Origin: Streptomyces lucensis JCM 4490
GTDB lineage: Bacteria > Actinomycetota > Actinomycetes > Streptomycetales > Streptomycetaceae
DNA: 64,000 bases
Direction: 5' to 3'
Assembly: GCF_014650035.1 (NCBI RefSeq)
Contig: NZ_BMUE01000013.1
Location: 62,001 to 126,000, forward strand
The notes beneath the pieces are model-generated. The model searched no databases and was not told the origin of the DNA. It saw only the letters and a list, made by a program, of their open reading frames with translations. This document shows positions 41,708 through 52,026 of the stretch, piece by piece. Made by a program: the position numbers and the translations under genes. The first letter of the stretch is position 1. Each line of letters opens with the position of its first letter.

Positions 41708-42026
41708 CACGGCCTCCGTGAGCGGGAAGGTGGGTGCCGGGGGCGGGCGCCGCCGGCCCTTCGAAACTACGCAAACCGGCGAGCCGAAAGATCGGAGCCG
41801 GGGTGGATCACGGGTGGAACTGTGGAGCGGCCGGCCTCCACCCGGGGGTGGAGAGGACGGGAGAGAACGGGAGCGGGCGGCAGCGGGGACCAGCTGCCCG
41901 CCGGTGAGCGGCCTGGTCCGCTCACGCGCCGGCAGGGCAGCCCTGTCCGAGCCGCCCTGCCGGCGTCCGTCTGCTCGGCCGGACCCGGCACGGCGGCCGG
42001 CAGTCCGGTGCGCCTTCGTGATCCGG
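41708..42026. other. Intergenic region with inverted repeats
   Basis: A 319-bp gap. It contains CTCCACC-CGGG-GGTGGAG near 41840 and a perfect 11-bp repeat GCCGGCAGGGC / GCCCTGCCGGC (41928-41964, 15-nt loop). The latter is a probable terminator for the leftward gene at 42027. No gene is seen. Confidence 0.45.
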
Positions 42027-42395
42027 CTAGGCGTCGAGGTAGTGGTAGTCCCCACCCGGGGGGCCGGTCACCAAGCCGCCGTCATGGACCCTCCACTCGC
42101 TCATGCCGTCGACGTCGTGGCTGACCAGGAACAGTCCCCGGGGCCTCTCGTCGTACTCGTCGTCCCGGCAGGAGGCCGGGATGAGGGCGATCTGGCGCAG
42201 CCTCTCCTCGAACCAGTCGAGGGAAGCCGCGCGGATGTCGCCCCCGTAGAAGGCCCAACTGACGTTGTTGTACTGCCGGGCGGGGAAGGCCCAGCCCCCG
42301 CTGTAGGTGCGCTCCGGATCGTCTGCTGCCACGATCTCCTTGATCCGGGCCAGCTGTGCGTCGTCACACTGCAGCCAGCCCCTGACCGAGACCAT
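42027..42395 (-). CDS. Hypothetical protein (small, soluble, Trp/Tyr-rich)
   Basis: About 122 residues starting MVSVRGWLQCDDAQLARIKEI (ATG at 42395; a GTG three codons upstream has the better spaced GGGGAG). Conserved-looking blocks are GGWAFPARQYNNVSWAFYGGDIR and an Arg/Asp-rich middle. The sequence has the feel of small immunity-type proteins found near polymorphic toxins, but no toxin is nearby and I cannot name a family. It stands alone between a kinase operon and parE. Confidence 0.6.
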   Translation of the reverse strand: MVSVRGWLQCDDAQLARIKEIVAADDPERTYSGGWAFPARQYNNVSWAFYGGDIRAASLDWFEERLRQIALIPASCRDDEYDERPRGLFLVSHDVDGMSEWRVHDGGLVTGPPGGDYHYLDA

Positions 42396-42531
42396 GGTTC
42401 CCACGGCGTTCGCTCCCCGTTCGTGTGCGCCCCGCCCCTGGCGCACGGTTCCTGCGCTTCCTGTGCGCCTGCACGCTACGGACGACCTGATCGGTCACGC
42501 AAAGGGATTGAGAGGTTGCCGGCCTGGTGAA

Positions 42532-44655
<2,124 letters not shown>

Positions 44656-45094
44656 GCGGTTCGCTCCTCGCTGAATTTCAGGTTGCCCCCTTTTGGCAAG
44701 AGGGCGGCTTCGGTCGCCGCTCAGAGGGTACCGAGGCCTGGTAGAGCCGGTGTAACGCCACCCTCGTCACAAACTCAGACTAGTCCAGACTCGCATAGGT
44801 GTTCGATCCCTCGATGGAGTGAAGTACACATCACGTTCCCTTGGAGGCATGAACCATTTAGGCTCCGGGCACGTCCTCATGAACAACCGGCAACCCAGCC
44901 GGGAGGACCGAGACACAAGACAGCGCGAACCCGTAAGCATCCAAGTAACGCAATACGGCACATTCGCCGCCAACCGGCAGCAGACAGCCGCCCCCGAAAG
45001 ATTTTTTCGAGGAAAAGCCACGAGCGGGAACGTTTTCGGGCTGGTTGGATGTTGACCCTGGTACGACAGCTCGTCGAGCTAGAGAAGAGGCGAC
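44656..45094. promoter_or_regulatory. Relatively AT-rich divergent intergenic region
   Basis: A 439-bp gap between parE (-) and DUF7455 (+). Base composition is lower in GC than the flanks (for example ATTTTTTCGAGGAAAAG near 45000). A 78-codon frame from GTG 44819 crosses it, but its codon use (TTT, AAA, TTA) is not Streptomyces-like and I reject it. Promoters for both genes must lie here; none can be fixed with confidence. Confidence 0.4.
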
Positions 45095-45325
45095 GTGACT
45101 ACTGTTCTGACCCCCGCGAGCCCGCTGACGGCCGCCGATCGCTGCGACCGCTGCGGCGCCCAGGCATACCTGCGCGTGGTCCTGCTCAGCGGCGGAGAAC
45201 TGCTCTTCTGCGCCCACCACGGCCGCAAGTTCGAGCCGGAACTCAAGAAGATCGCCGCTGAGATACAGGACGAGACGGAGCGGCTGACGTCCGTTCCTGA
45301 CACCCCTTCCACCGAAGAGCGCTGA
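45095..45325 (+). CDS. DUF7455 small zinc-ribbon protein
   Basis: A 76-residue protein found next to hrdB/parE in Streptomyces. A CxxC (CDRCGAQAYLRVVL) and CAHHGRK form a likely zinc site between two beta-strands, followed by a charged helix. AGAAGAGG is 4 nt before the GTG. It is monocistronic with a strong terminator. Function unknown; nucleic-acid or protein binding is inference. Confidence 0.88.
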   Translation: MTTVLTPASPLTAADRCDRCGAQAYLRVVLLSGGELLFCAHHGRKFEPELKKIAAEIQDETERLTSVPDTPSTEER

Positions 45326-45367
45326 ATCTCGCACACACGACGAGCCAGCCCCGGCACAGGCCGGTGA

Positions 45368-45407
45368 ACGGGCGGGCCCGCTCCTCTCCGGGAGCGGGCC
45401 CGCCCGT
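45368..45407. terminator. Bidirectional terminator
   Basis: A perfect 17-bp inverted repeat (arms 45368-45384 and 45391-45407, core GGGCGGGCCCGCTCC) with a 6-nt loop, between DUF7455 (+) and the convergent protease (-). Confidence 0.88.
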
Positions 45408-45453
45408 GCTCGTGCCGTGTGGGTGGGGTCGCCGGGACGCTTAGGAAGGACTG

Positions 45454-46302
45454 TCAGGCGTCCCCAGGCCTGCCGTGGCGGGAGGCCAGCTCGCGCACGA
45501 CCTCGGAGACGCGTGTGTAGACGCCGGGGCTTCCCGGCCACCCGCAGCCGCTGCCCCACGACACGAGCCCGATCAGCCGCCCGCCGGCCACCAGAGGGCC
45601 GCCGCTGTCGCCCTGGCAGGCGTCCGGGCCCCCGGTGGTCTCTCCCGCGCAGAGCATCGTGCCGGCCCGGTAGGTGCCGTCCTCCCCGCCCGGATAGGCG
45701 CGGGCACACAGGTCGTCGGGCAGCACGCGCACGCGCGCGGCGTGGAGCCGGCGCGGGTAGGCGCCCGCGCCGGTCGTGTCACCCCATCCGGAGACGACGG
45801 CCCGCGTGCCCGGCGTGTAGGCCGGGTCGCCCGCGTCGGCCATGGCCACGACGGCGCTCTGCGGCACCGGCTTCGCGAGAGTGAGGACGGCGAAGTCGCC
45901 GGAATCGGTGGCGGCGTCGTAGCGGGGATTGATCCGCGCGGCACGGACGGCGATCTCCGCACCCCGGGCCGACAGCAGGTCGGTGCGGCCCGCGATCACC
46001 GTGAGGTCGCGGGCCCGGTCGGGCGGTGCCCCCAGGACGTCGTCGGCCAGGCAGTGGGCCGCGGTGATCACTGTCGTCCGCGCGACCGCCACACCGCCGC
46101 AGAACTGGCCCGCGCGCGTACCTCCGAACCGGTCACGGCTGGACAGGGCCACGGTCCATGGCGCCTGGGAGATGTCTATCGGGAATCCGCCCACGACCAC
46201 GCTGTCGGAGGCCGCCGGGACGGCGCCCACCAGGGGTATGGCGGTCATGGCGGCCGCCACGACCAGCGGCCGGATCAGTGCCCGGGCAACGGAACGGCGC
46301 AT
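45454..46302 (-). CDS. Secreted trypsin-like serine protease (S1)
   Basis: A 282-residue chymotrypsin-fold protease with an N-terminal signal peptide (RPLVVAAAMTAIPLVGAVPA). The mature enzyme begins near VVGGFPIDISQAPW; the catalytic triad is His in TAAHC, Asp in GDFAVLTL and Ser in GDSGGPLV. Three disulfide-type Cys pairs are seen and the S1-pocket residue (DACQGDSGG) is Asp, predicting trypsin-like cleavage after Arg/Lys. It stands alone between DUF7455 and hrdB. Confidence 0.93.
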   Translation of the reverse strand: MRRSVARALIRPLVVAAAMTAIPLVGAVPAASDSVVVGGFPIDISQAPWTVALSSRDRFGGTRAGQFCGGVAVARTTVITAAHCLADDVLGAPPDRARDLTVIAGRTDLLSARGAEIAVRAARINPRYDAATDSGDFAVLTLAKPVPQSAVVAMADAGDPAYTPGTRAVVSGWGDTTGAGAYPRRLHAARVRVLPDDLCARAYPGGEDGTYRAGTMLCAGETTGGPDACQGDSGGPLVAGGRLIGLVSWGSGCGWPGSPGVYTRVSEVVRELASRHGRPGDA

Positions 46303-46369
46303 GCAGGCTCCTCACTCTGGGGTCCTCCTGGGACACCCAGAGTCGTCCAGGGCGTGCGCGCCCGCAGCA

Positions 46370-46407
46370 CGAAGGCCCGGCCCCCGGCGACGGGGACCGG
46401 GCCTTCG
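46370..46407 (-). terminator. Terminator of hrdB
   Basis: CGAAGGCCCGG (46370-46380) pairs perfectly with CCGGGCCTTCG (46397-46407), with extra CCCC/GGGG pairing inside. It lies 20 bp past the hrdB stop. Confidence 0.85.
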
Positions 46408-46426
46408 CCCGCGGAACGGCCTCGGA

Positions 46427-47968
46427 CTAGTCGAGGTAGTCGCGCAGCACCTGCGAACGCGACGGGTGGCGCAGCTTCGACATGGTCTTGGACTCGATCT
46501 GGCGGATGCGCTCACGCGTCACGCCGTACACCTTGCCGATCTCGTCGAGGGTCTTCGGCTGACCGTCGGTGAGACCGAAACGCATGGAGACGACGCCGGC
46601 CTCACGCTCGGACAGCGTGTCCAGCACGGAGTGCAGCTGCTCCTGCAGAAGCGTGAAGCTGACGGCGTCGGCGGGGACGACGGCCTCGGAGTCCTCGATC
46701 AGGTCACCGAACTCGCTGTCGCCGTCCTCGCCCAGCGGGGTGTGCAGCGAGATGGGCTCGCGGCCGTACTTCTGGACCTCGATGACCTTCTCCGGGGTCA
46801 TGTCGAGCTCCTTGGCCAGCTCCTCCGGGGTGGGCTCGCGGCCCAGGTCCTGGAGCATCTGGCGCTGCACGCGCGCGAGCTTGTTGATGACCTCGACCAT
46901 GTGCACCGGGATACGGATGGTGCGGGCCTGGTCGGCCATCGCGCGGGTGATCGCCTGACGGATCCACCAGGTGGCGTACGTGGAGAACTTGTAGCCCTTG
47001 GTGTAGTCGAACTTCTCGACCGCGCGGATCAGACCGAGGTTGCCCTCCTGGATGAGGTCCAGGAAGAGCATGCCGCGACCGGTGTAGCGCTTGGCCAGGG
47101 AGACCACCAGACGGAGGTTGGCCTCCAGGAGGTGGTTCTTGGCGCGGCGGCCGTCCTCGGCGATGATCTCCAGCTCGCGCTTGAGCTTGGGGGCGAGCTT
47201 GTCGGCGTTGGCCAGCTTGTCCTCGGCGAACAGCCCCGCCTCGATGCGCTTGGCCAGCTCGACCTCCTGCTCGGCGTTGAGCAGGGGGACCTTTCCGATC
47301 TGCTTCAGGTAGTCCTTGACCGGGTCAGCGGTGGCACCGGCCGCGGCCACCTGCTGGGCGGGCGCGTCGTCCTCGTCCTCGTCGGACAGGACGAAGCCGG
47401 CGCTCTCGGTGCCCTCGGGCTCGTCGGCGACCTTGGTGTCCTCGAGGACCTCGTCCTCCAGGATCTCGCCGTCGTCCTTCTTGGCCGTGGTCTTCTTGGC
47501 GGCCGTCTTCTTCGCGACGGTCTTCTTGGCTGCCGCCTTCTTGGCCGTGGTCTTCTTGGCGGCCGCCTTCTTGGCAGGTGCGGCTTCCTCGGCGGAATCG
47601 GTCTCGACCGGAGCGGTGGGCGCCGCGGGAGCCGCCGTGGTGGCGGTGGCCTTGCGGGTGGTCACCGTCTTCGCCGCGACCGTCTTGGTGGCGGTGCGCT
47701 TGACCGGGCTCTTCGCTGCGACGCTCTTTCGGGTGCGCTTGGGCTCTGCGGCACTGACCATCAGCGTCACACCCTCTTCCTCAAGAATCTGGTTGAGGCT
47801 GCGCAGTACGTTCTTCCACTGAGTGGCCGGAATCTGGTCAGCTTCGAAGGCCCGACGCACATCGTCGCCGGCGATCTGCCCCTCAGCCTTTCCCCGCTCA
47901 ATGAGCGCCATGACAGAGACGGACTCGGCGATCTCCGGCGGGAGCGTACGGGATGTGCTGGCCGACAC
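46427..47968 (-). CDS. hrdB: Principal RNA polymerase sigma factor HrdB
   Basis: A 513-residue sigma-70 protein. Region 1.1-like N-terminus (SRTLPPEIAESVSVMALIERGKAEGQ), then a long Lys/Ala/Thr-rich repeat tract (about residues 70-190, repeats of AAKKTTAKK type) seen in streptomycete HrdB. Next come region 1.2 (DPVKDYLKQIGKVPLLNAEQEVELAKRI), regions 2.1-2.4 (NLRLVVSLAKRY to TWWIRQAITRAMADQ), region 3 and region 4.2 (YGVTRERIRQIESKTMSKLRHP). The GTG start at 47968 gives VSASTSRTLPPE, matching the known HrdB N-terminus. It drives most vegetative transcription. Confidence 0.96.
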   Translation of the reverse strand: MSASTSRTLPPEIAESVSVMALIERGKAEGQIAGDDVRRAFEADQIPATQWKNVLRSLNQILEEEGVTLMVSAAEPKRTRKSVAAKSPVKRTATKTVAAKTVTTRKATATTAAPAAPTAPVETDSAEEAAPAKKAAAKKTTAKKAAAKKTVAKKTAAKKTTAKKDDGEILEDEVLEDTKVADEPEGTESAGFVLSDEDEDDAPAQQVAAAGATADPVKDYLKQIGKVPLLNAEQEVELAKRIEAGLFAEDKLANADKLAPKLKRELEIIAEDGRRAKNHLLEANLRLVVSLAKRYTGRGMLFLDLIQEGNLGLIRAVEKFDYTKGYKFSTYATWWIRQAITRAMADQARTIRIPVHMVEVINKLARVQRQMLQDLGREPTPEELAKELDMTPEKVIEVQKYGREPISLHTPLGEDGDSEFGDLIEDSEAVVPADAVSFTLLQEQLHSVLDTLSEREAGVVSMRFGLTDGQPKTLDEIGKVYGVTRERIRQIESKTMSKLRHPSRSQVLRDYLD

Positions 47969-48388
47969 GAACAACCTCTCGGAACGTTGGAAAACGGCTT
48001 CCGGCACCGTCCACTGCGGACGAGCGCCGACCACCGGCCTGGGGATGGGCCGACGGCGCGGGCGGGGGCCGGGGAGATGCACAGCGCCTGTCTCGGCGTC
48101 CGTATTCCCTCCGCGGCTGTCACCTCTTAGGTCATCGCGCTGTCTCCGTGAGCGTTACGCCCAATCTGCGTGGCCCGAGTCACATCCCATAAGCGGTCAG
48201 AAACGATCGGACGGGGACATACAACCCCCTGTACCCCGCCCCCGCCCACGCCTCGCCGGACCCCAAGGAATCCGAGCGAGGCGCGGACGGCCGGCCCCCG
48301 GCTCCGTGGAGCCGCGCGAGCCGGCCGGACACGGCCGCGATAACCACCAGGGTGCCGCACACCGGCGACCGCGTCGCCTCGTCGCCGA
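47969..48388 (-). promoter_or_regulatory. hrdB promoter region with possible sigma-R-type element
   Basis: A 420-bp non-coding region between whiH and hrdB. On the minus strand GGGAAT (48108-48103) is followed after 18 nt by GCT (48084-48082), close to the sigma-R pattern GGAAT-N18/19-GTT but with one base off in the -10. This would place a start near 48075. HrdB of S. coelicolor is reported to be partly sigma-R dependent, which supports looking here. The main vegetative promoter could not be fixed. Confidence 0.4.
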
Positions 48389-49276
48389 TCAGTGCTCGCG
48401 CGGGGCGGGAACGACGCGCTCCACCTCGGGATGGACCGTGAGCAGCTGACGCATGGCCGTCTCCGCCGCCGCGCCGTCGCCCGTGCCGAGGGCGTCGACG
48501 ATCCGCGCGTGCTGCGCGAGGGACGTCTCGTTCGCCCGGTCACAACCGGTGACCGGGCCGCCGGAGACCTGGAGGGCCGACGCGACGATCCCGGACAGGT
48601 GCTCCAGCATGCGGTTGCCCGCGATCTGGATGAGCAGCCCGTGGAACTCGTTGTCGGCCCGCGAGTAGGTCAGGGCGTCGCCCTGCGCCACGGCGTGGCT
48701 CATGATCTCGACCATGTCGCACAGGCGCTGCTGCACCTCCTCGCGCCCGTGTCCGGCGGCGAGGCGGGCGGCGAGCGGCTCGATCGTCCAGCGCAGCTCG
48801 CTCAGCTCCCGGCGCTGGTCGTCGCGCTGGGGCCCGAAGGCCCGCCACTCGATGATGTCGGGATCGAGCAGGTTCCAGTCGCTGACGGGACGCACCCTCG
48901 TGCCGACGTTCGGGCGGGCACTGACCAGGCCCTTGGCCTCGAGGACACGGAGGGACTCGCGGACGACGGTGCGGGAGACCTCGAAGCGCTGGCCGATCTC
49001 CTCAGGCACCAGCGGGCGGTCCGCCCCCAGATCCCCGGAGACGATCATCTGTCCCAGCTGTTGCACGAGTTGGCCGTGCAGCCCGCGCCCGCGGCTGCCC
49101 GCGGCGCGCCGGCCGACGCGCCCCAGATCCGGGTCCGTGCCATCCCAGGAGGGCGCTCCCACGCGCTCGGCCATCGAGGCCTCGGCGTAGGGATAGCGGT
49201 CGAGATCGCCCGGGCCGGTCAGACCAGAGTCTGCGGAGCGGGCGGCGGTCATCATGGTGTGCGCAAGGGTACTCAC
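48389..49276 (-). CDS. whiH: GntR-family sporulation regulator WhiH
   Basis: A 295-residue FadR-subfamily GntR protein directly downstream of the ABC fusion gene and upstream of hrdB, the position of whiH in Streptomyces. The N-terminal 70 residues are poorly conserved. The winged helix (GQLVQQLGQMIVSGDLGADR, FEVSRTVVRESLRVLEAKGLV) is followed by an FCD ligand domain (ELRWTIEPLAARLAA, DNEFHGLLIQIAGN). The GTG at 49276 gives the expected 295 residues; ATGs at 49255/49252 are alternatives. WhiH is needed for sporulation septation in aerial hyphae. Confidence 0.9.
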   Translation of the reverse strand: MSTLAHTMMTAARSADSGLTGPGDLDRYPYAEASMAERVGAPSWDGTDPDLGRVGRRAAGSRGRGLHGQLVQQLGQMIVSGDLGADRPLVPEEIGQRFEVSRTVVRESLRVLEAKGLVSARPNVGTRVRPVSDWNLLDPDIIEWRAFGPQRDDQRRELSELRWTIEPLAARLAAGHGREEVQQRLCDMVEIMSHAVAQGDALTYSRADNEFHGLLIQIAGNRMLEHLSGIVASALQVSGGPVTGCDRANETSLAQHARIVDALGTGDGAAAETAMRQLLTVHPEVERVVPAPREH

Positions 49277-49438
49277 GGATCCTTTGTCGGCGTTGCCTCC
49301 AACTCCCTTGAGGTCTTTGGTGAAAAGCACACGAAAGGGTGATCGCTCACAACGTCGCAATTGACGCCTTATCGGAAAGAAACGGCCTTTCTGTGGGGAG
49401 TTGTGCGCACATAGGGACCTGAAGCGTACGGACGGCCG

Positions 49439-51868
49439 TCATCGAACCCTGGTGCGCAGCGTCGTCAGCAGATACGCGCACAGCAGCCCCGTGAGGGACA
49501 ACGCCAGTGCGCCGCCCACGGGTTGAGCGAGCACACGGACCGCCGCGACCAGGTAGCGCTCCCCGCCGAAGGGCCACTGCAGCACGAGGACCTCCCGCAT
49601 CCGCACCGGGAACCCGGCCGCCATGTGCGCACCCGGGGCCCGCAGCACCTGGTGCACGACCGGCACGACGAGCACGGGTACGGCGAGGACGGCGGCCAGC
49701 CCCGCCGTGGTGGACCGGAACACGCCGGCCGCCAGCACACCGGCCCAGGCACAGCCGACGACCAGGCCGAACCAGCTCGCGCACAGCGCGAGCCAGTCCC
49801 CGGGGAGTTGCGTGAGCTCCCGTCCGTAGACGACGTAGAGCACTTCGGCGTCACAGCCCACGGTGAGGAAGGCCAGCAGCAGCGCGGTGGCTCCGGAGAC
49901 GAACAGTTTCGCGGCCAGCAGCCCCAGCCGGCGGGGCACCGTGCCGCGGTCCGCCGCCAGGGCGGGGTGGCGGAACTCGTCGCCGAAGGCCAGCGCGCCG
50001 AGGAGTCCGGCGGCCAGTGCGGCGGGCGGCAGCGGGAGCTGCCGCGGCCAGGCTGCGAACAGCCGCGCCTGCGGGGTGTGGCCGAGCCGGGCCAGCACTA
50101 CGGCGGTGAGCGCCGACACCACCAGCACGGCCCCGCAGGTCACGAAGCCGGTGCCGATCCCGGCGGCCCGCCGGATCTCGTAGCGCAGGGGGCGCAGGGG
50201 GGTGGGGGCGGTGCGGACGGAGATGGGGGGCGGGAGGAGGGAGTGGGCGTCGCGGGGGCGGGCGCCGTCGGGGTCCGCGGCACGGTCGGGCTGTTGCCTG
50301 CGGGTGCCGGGGACCCTGGCGCCGGGCAACCGGGGGCGGGTCGCGAGGGCGCCTGCCGGGGATCCGCTCACGGCACCGGTGTGCGGCTCCGGCGACAGCG
50401 AGGGACCGGGGCTGCCGGCTCCGGTGCGTGACGCCGGGCGCGGCGAGTTCCCGGCGGGGTCGGTGTGCGACTCGGGTGCGGCGTCGGCGGGCCTGAGGTC
50501 ACCGGCCGGGGCGATCGCCTCGGCGGGGGACGTACCGGCCGGCGACTCGACGGCGTCGTGCGCCGCGCCTCCGCCGGTCACGGGCGGCTCACCGGCCGGC
50601 GACACGTCGCGGGCGGAGGCGGGGGCGGCCGGGGTGGCCGCCGCCGGTCGGGCCGGCGTGGCCGTACCGGGTGCCGGTGCGGCCGGCTCCCCCGCCGGCG
50701 GACCGTACCCGGCCGGCGCGTCGTCGACGGAGGTTCGGCTCCGCTCCGGCGGCGCTCCGTCCACGGCGACCCGGCCCGGTCGCGCCGGCGAGGCGGTGAG
50801 CGTCTCGCGGCCGGTTTCCGGAGCGGAGGAGCCGAAGGGGGCTCTTTCCCGCTCCGCCGGCCGGCTGCCGGAGGCGGCCGCGTCCCGCTCCCCCGGCTCC
50901 GGGACCGCCTGCTGTGGGTCCTGTGCGGGCGTCCCGCGCCGGGCAGCCCGTGTGCCGCTGTCCGCCCCGAACCCGGCACCGGGCCCGGCGGCCGGCCCCA
51001 TGCCGCCCACCTCGTCCGCGAGTTGGTGGACGAGGATCCCATGGCGGAACGCCGTCTCACCGACGTCCGCGGTCGTGCTGCCGTACACCGAGAGGCGGTT
51101 GCCGCCCTCGCACACGACCTCCACGGACCGGCGACCGGTGCGCGCCTCCTTGGCGAGCAGGGCGGCGAGCCGTGCCGCGTGGGGGCTGCGGACGGCCACG
51201 TGCGGGCGCAGCCGGGTGCGGGCGAACTCCCGGGCGTCCTGGTCGGCGACGACCCTGCCGCCGTCGAGGGCCACGACCCGGTCGGCCGCGCGCGCGGCCT
51301 CCTTGGGGTCGGCCGTGGTGTAGAGCACGGTGCCGCCCTGCTTGGCGTGGGCCCGCAGCATGCTGTGCAGCCACTGCGCCTCGCGTGCGGAAAGGCCGTC
51401 GGCCGGCGCGTCGAGGACGAGCGTGTGCGGGTCGGACAGGAGGGCGCCGGCCAGGCCGAGCCTGCGGTCCATGCCGCGCGACAGCGTGCCGAGGCGCTCC
51501 TCCCGGAAGCTGACGAGGCCGACGACTTCGAGCACCTCGTCGGCGCGCCTCGCGGGGACTCCCGACGCCGCGCACAGCATGCGCAGATGACCGCGGACCG
51601 TGCGGGCCGGATGGCCCGGTACGTCGCCGAGCAGCACGCCGACCTCCCGCGAGGGGTGGGCGATCCGGTGCAGGGGCCGGCCCCGGAAGTAGGTGATGCC
51701 GCGCCCCGGTTGCAGTTCGAGCATCAGTCTGAGCGCCGTCGTCTTGCCCGCGCCGGCGCCGCCGAGGAGCGCGGTGACCTGTCCGGCGGGCGCCTCCAGG
51801 GAGACGTCGTCGACGGCGGGCGGGTGCGCCTTGCGGGGGTTGCTGGTCAGTCCGAAGGCCTGGATCAC
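49439..51868 (-). CDS. ABC transporter ATPase-permease fusion with long disordered linker
   Basis: About 809 residues. N-terminal ATPase (to about residue 285) has Walker A GGAGAGKTTA, but a degraded signature (LSRGM), Walker B ending DAPAD and Thr in place of the switch His (LYTTADP). A Pro/Ala/Gly-rich disordered segment of roughly 270 residues (about 290-560) follows. The C-terminal ABC-2-like membrane domain has six helices. The GTG at 51868 is preferred to a TTG three codons upstream. It lies upstream of whiH on the same strand with a 162-bp gap. ATP hydrolysis may be weak; substrate unknown. Confidence 0.82.
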   Translation of the reverse strand: MIQAFGLTSNPRKAHPPAVDDVSLEAPAGQVTALLGGAGAGKTTALRLMLELQPGRGITYFRGRPLHRIAHPSREVGVLLGDVPGHPARTVRGHLRMLCAASGVPARRADEVLEVVGLVSFREERLGTLSRGMDRRLGLAGALLSDPHTLVLDAPADGLSAREAQWLHSMLRAHAKQGGTVLYTTADPKEAARAADRVVALDGGRVVADQDAREFARTRLRPHVAVRSPHAARLAALLAKEARTGRRSVEVVCEGGNRLSVYGSTTADVGETAFRHGILVHQLADEVGGMGPAAGPGAGFGADSGTRAARRGTPAQDPQQAVPEPGERDAAASGSRPAERERAPFGSSAPETGRETLTASPARPGRVAVDGAPPERSRTSVDDAPAGYGPPAGEPAAPAPGTATPARPAAATPAAPASARDVSPAGEPPVTGGGAAHDAVESPAGTSPAEAIAPAGDLRPADAAPESHTDPAGNSPRPASRTGAGSPGPSLSPEPHTGAVSGSPAGALATRPRLPGARVPGTRRQQPDRAADPDGARPRDAHSLLPPPISVRTAPTPLRPLRYEIRRAAGIGTGFVTCGAVLVVSALTAVVLARLGHTPQARLFAAWPRQLPLPPAALAAGLLGALAFGDEFRHPALAADRGTVPRRLGLLAAKLFVSGATALLLAFLTVGCDAEVLYVVYGRELTQLPGDWLALCASWFGLVVGCAWAGVLAAGVFRSTTAGLAAVLAVPVLVVPVVHQVLRAPGAHMAAGFPVRMREVLVLQWPFGGERYLVAAVRVLAQPVGGALALSLTGLLCAYLLTTLRTRVR

Positions 51869-51878
51869 CTGCAGCAAG

Positions 51879-51913
51879 ATAGCGCGCTATGTCCGCTTTT
51901 GTGGTGTATAGCG
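51879..51913. promoter_or_regulatory. Palindrome and half-site at the start of the ABC fusion gene
   Basis: A 12-bp perfect palindrome, ATAGCGCGCTAT (51879-51890), lies a few bases before the gene start, and a further TATAGCGCG half-site (about 51906-51914) sits 16 bp upstream. Three ATAGCGCG half-sites so close to a start codon look like a repressor operator. The bound factor is unknown; GntR proteins such as WhiH are candidates (inference). Confidence 0.5.
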
Positions 51914-52026
51914 CGGCCTGTCACACAGCACCTTGCGGACCGGCCCCGTCGGTGTCCGCCGTTCGACGGACACCGAGCCGGGATCCGGCACCCGGTCCGC
52001 CGCCCGGTGGCCCGTCGCCGTGCGGG

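Noticed and set aside
44819..45055. 78-codon rightward frame before DUF7455
   Set aside because: Codon use (TTT, AAA, TTA) is unlike Streptomyces genes; no good start signal.
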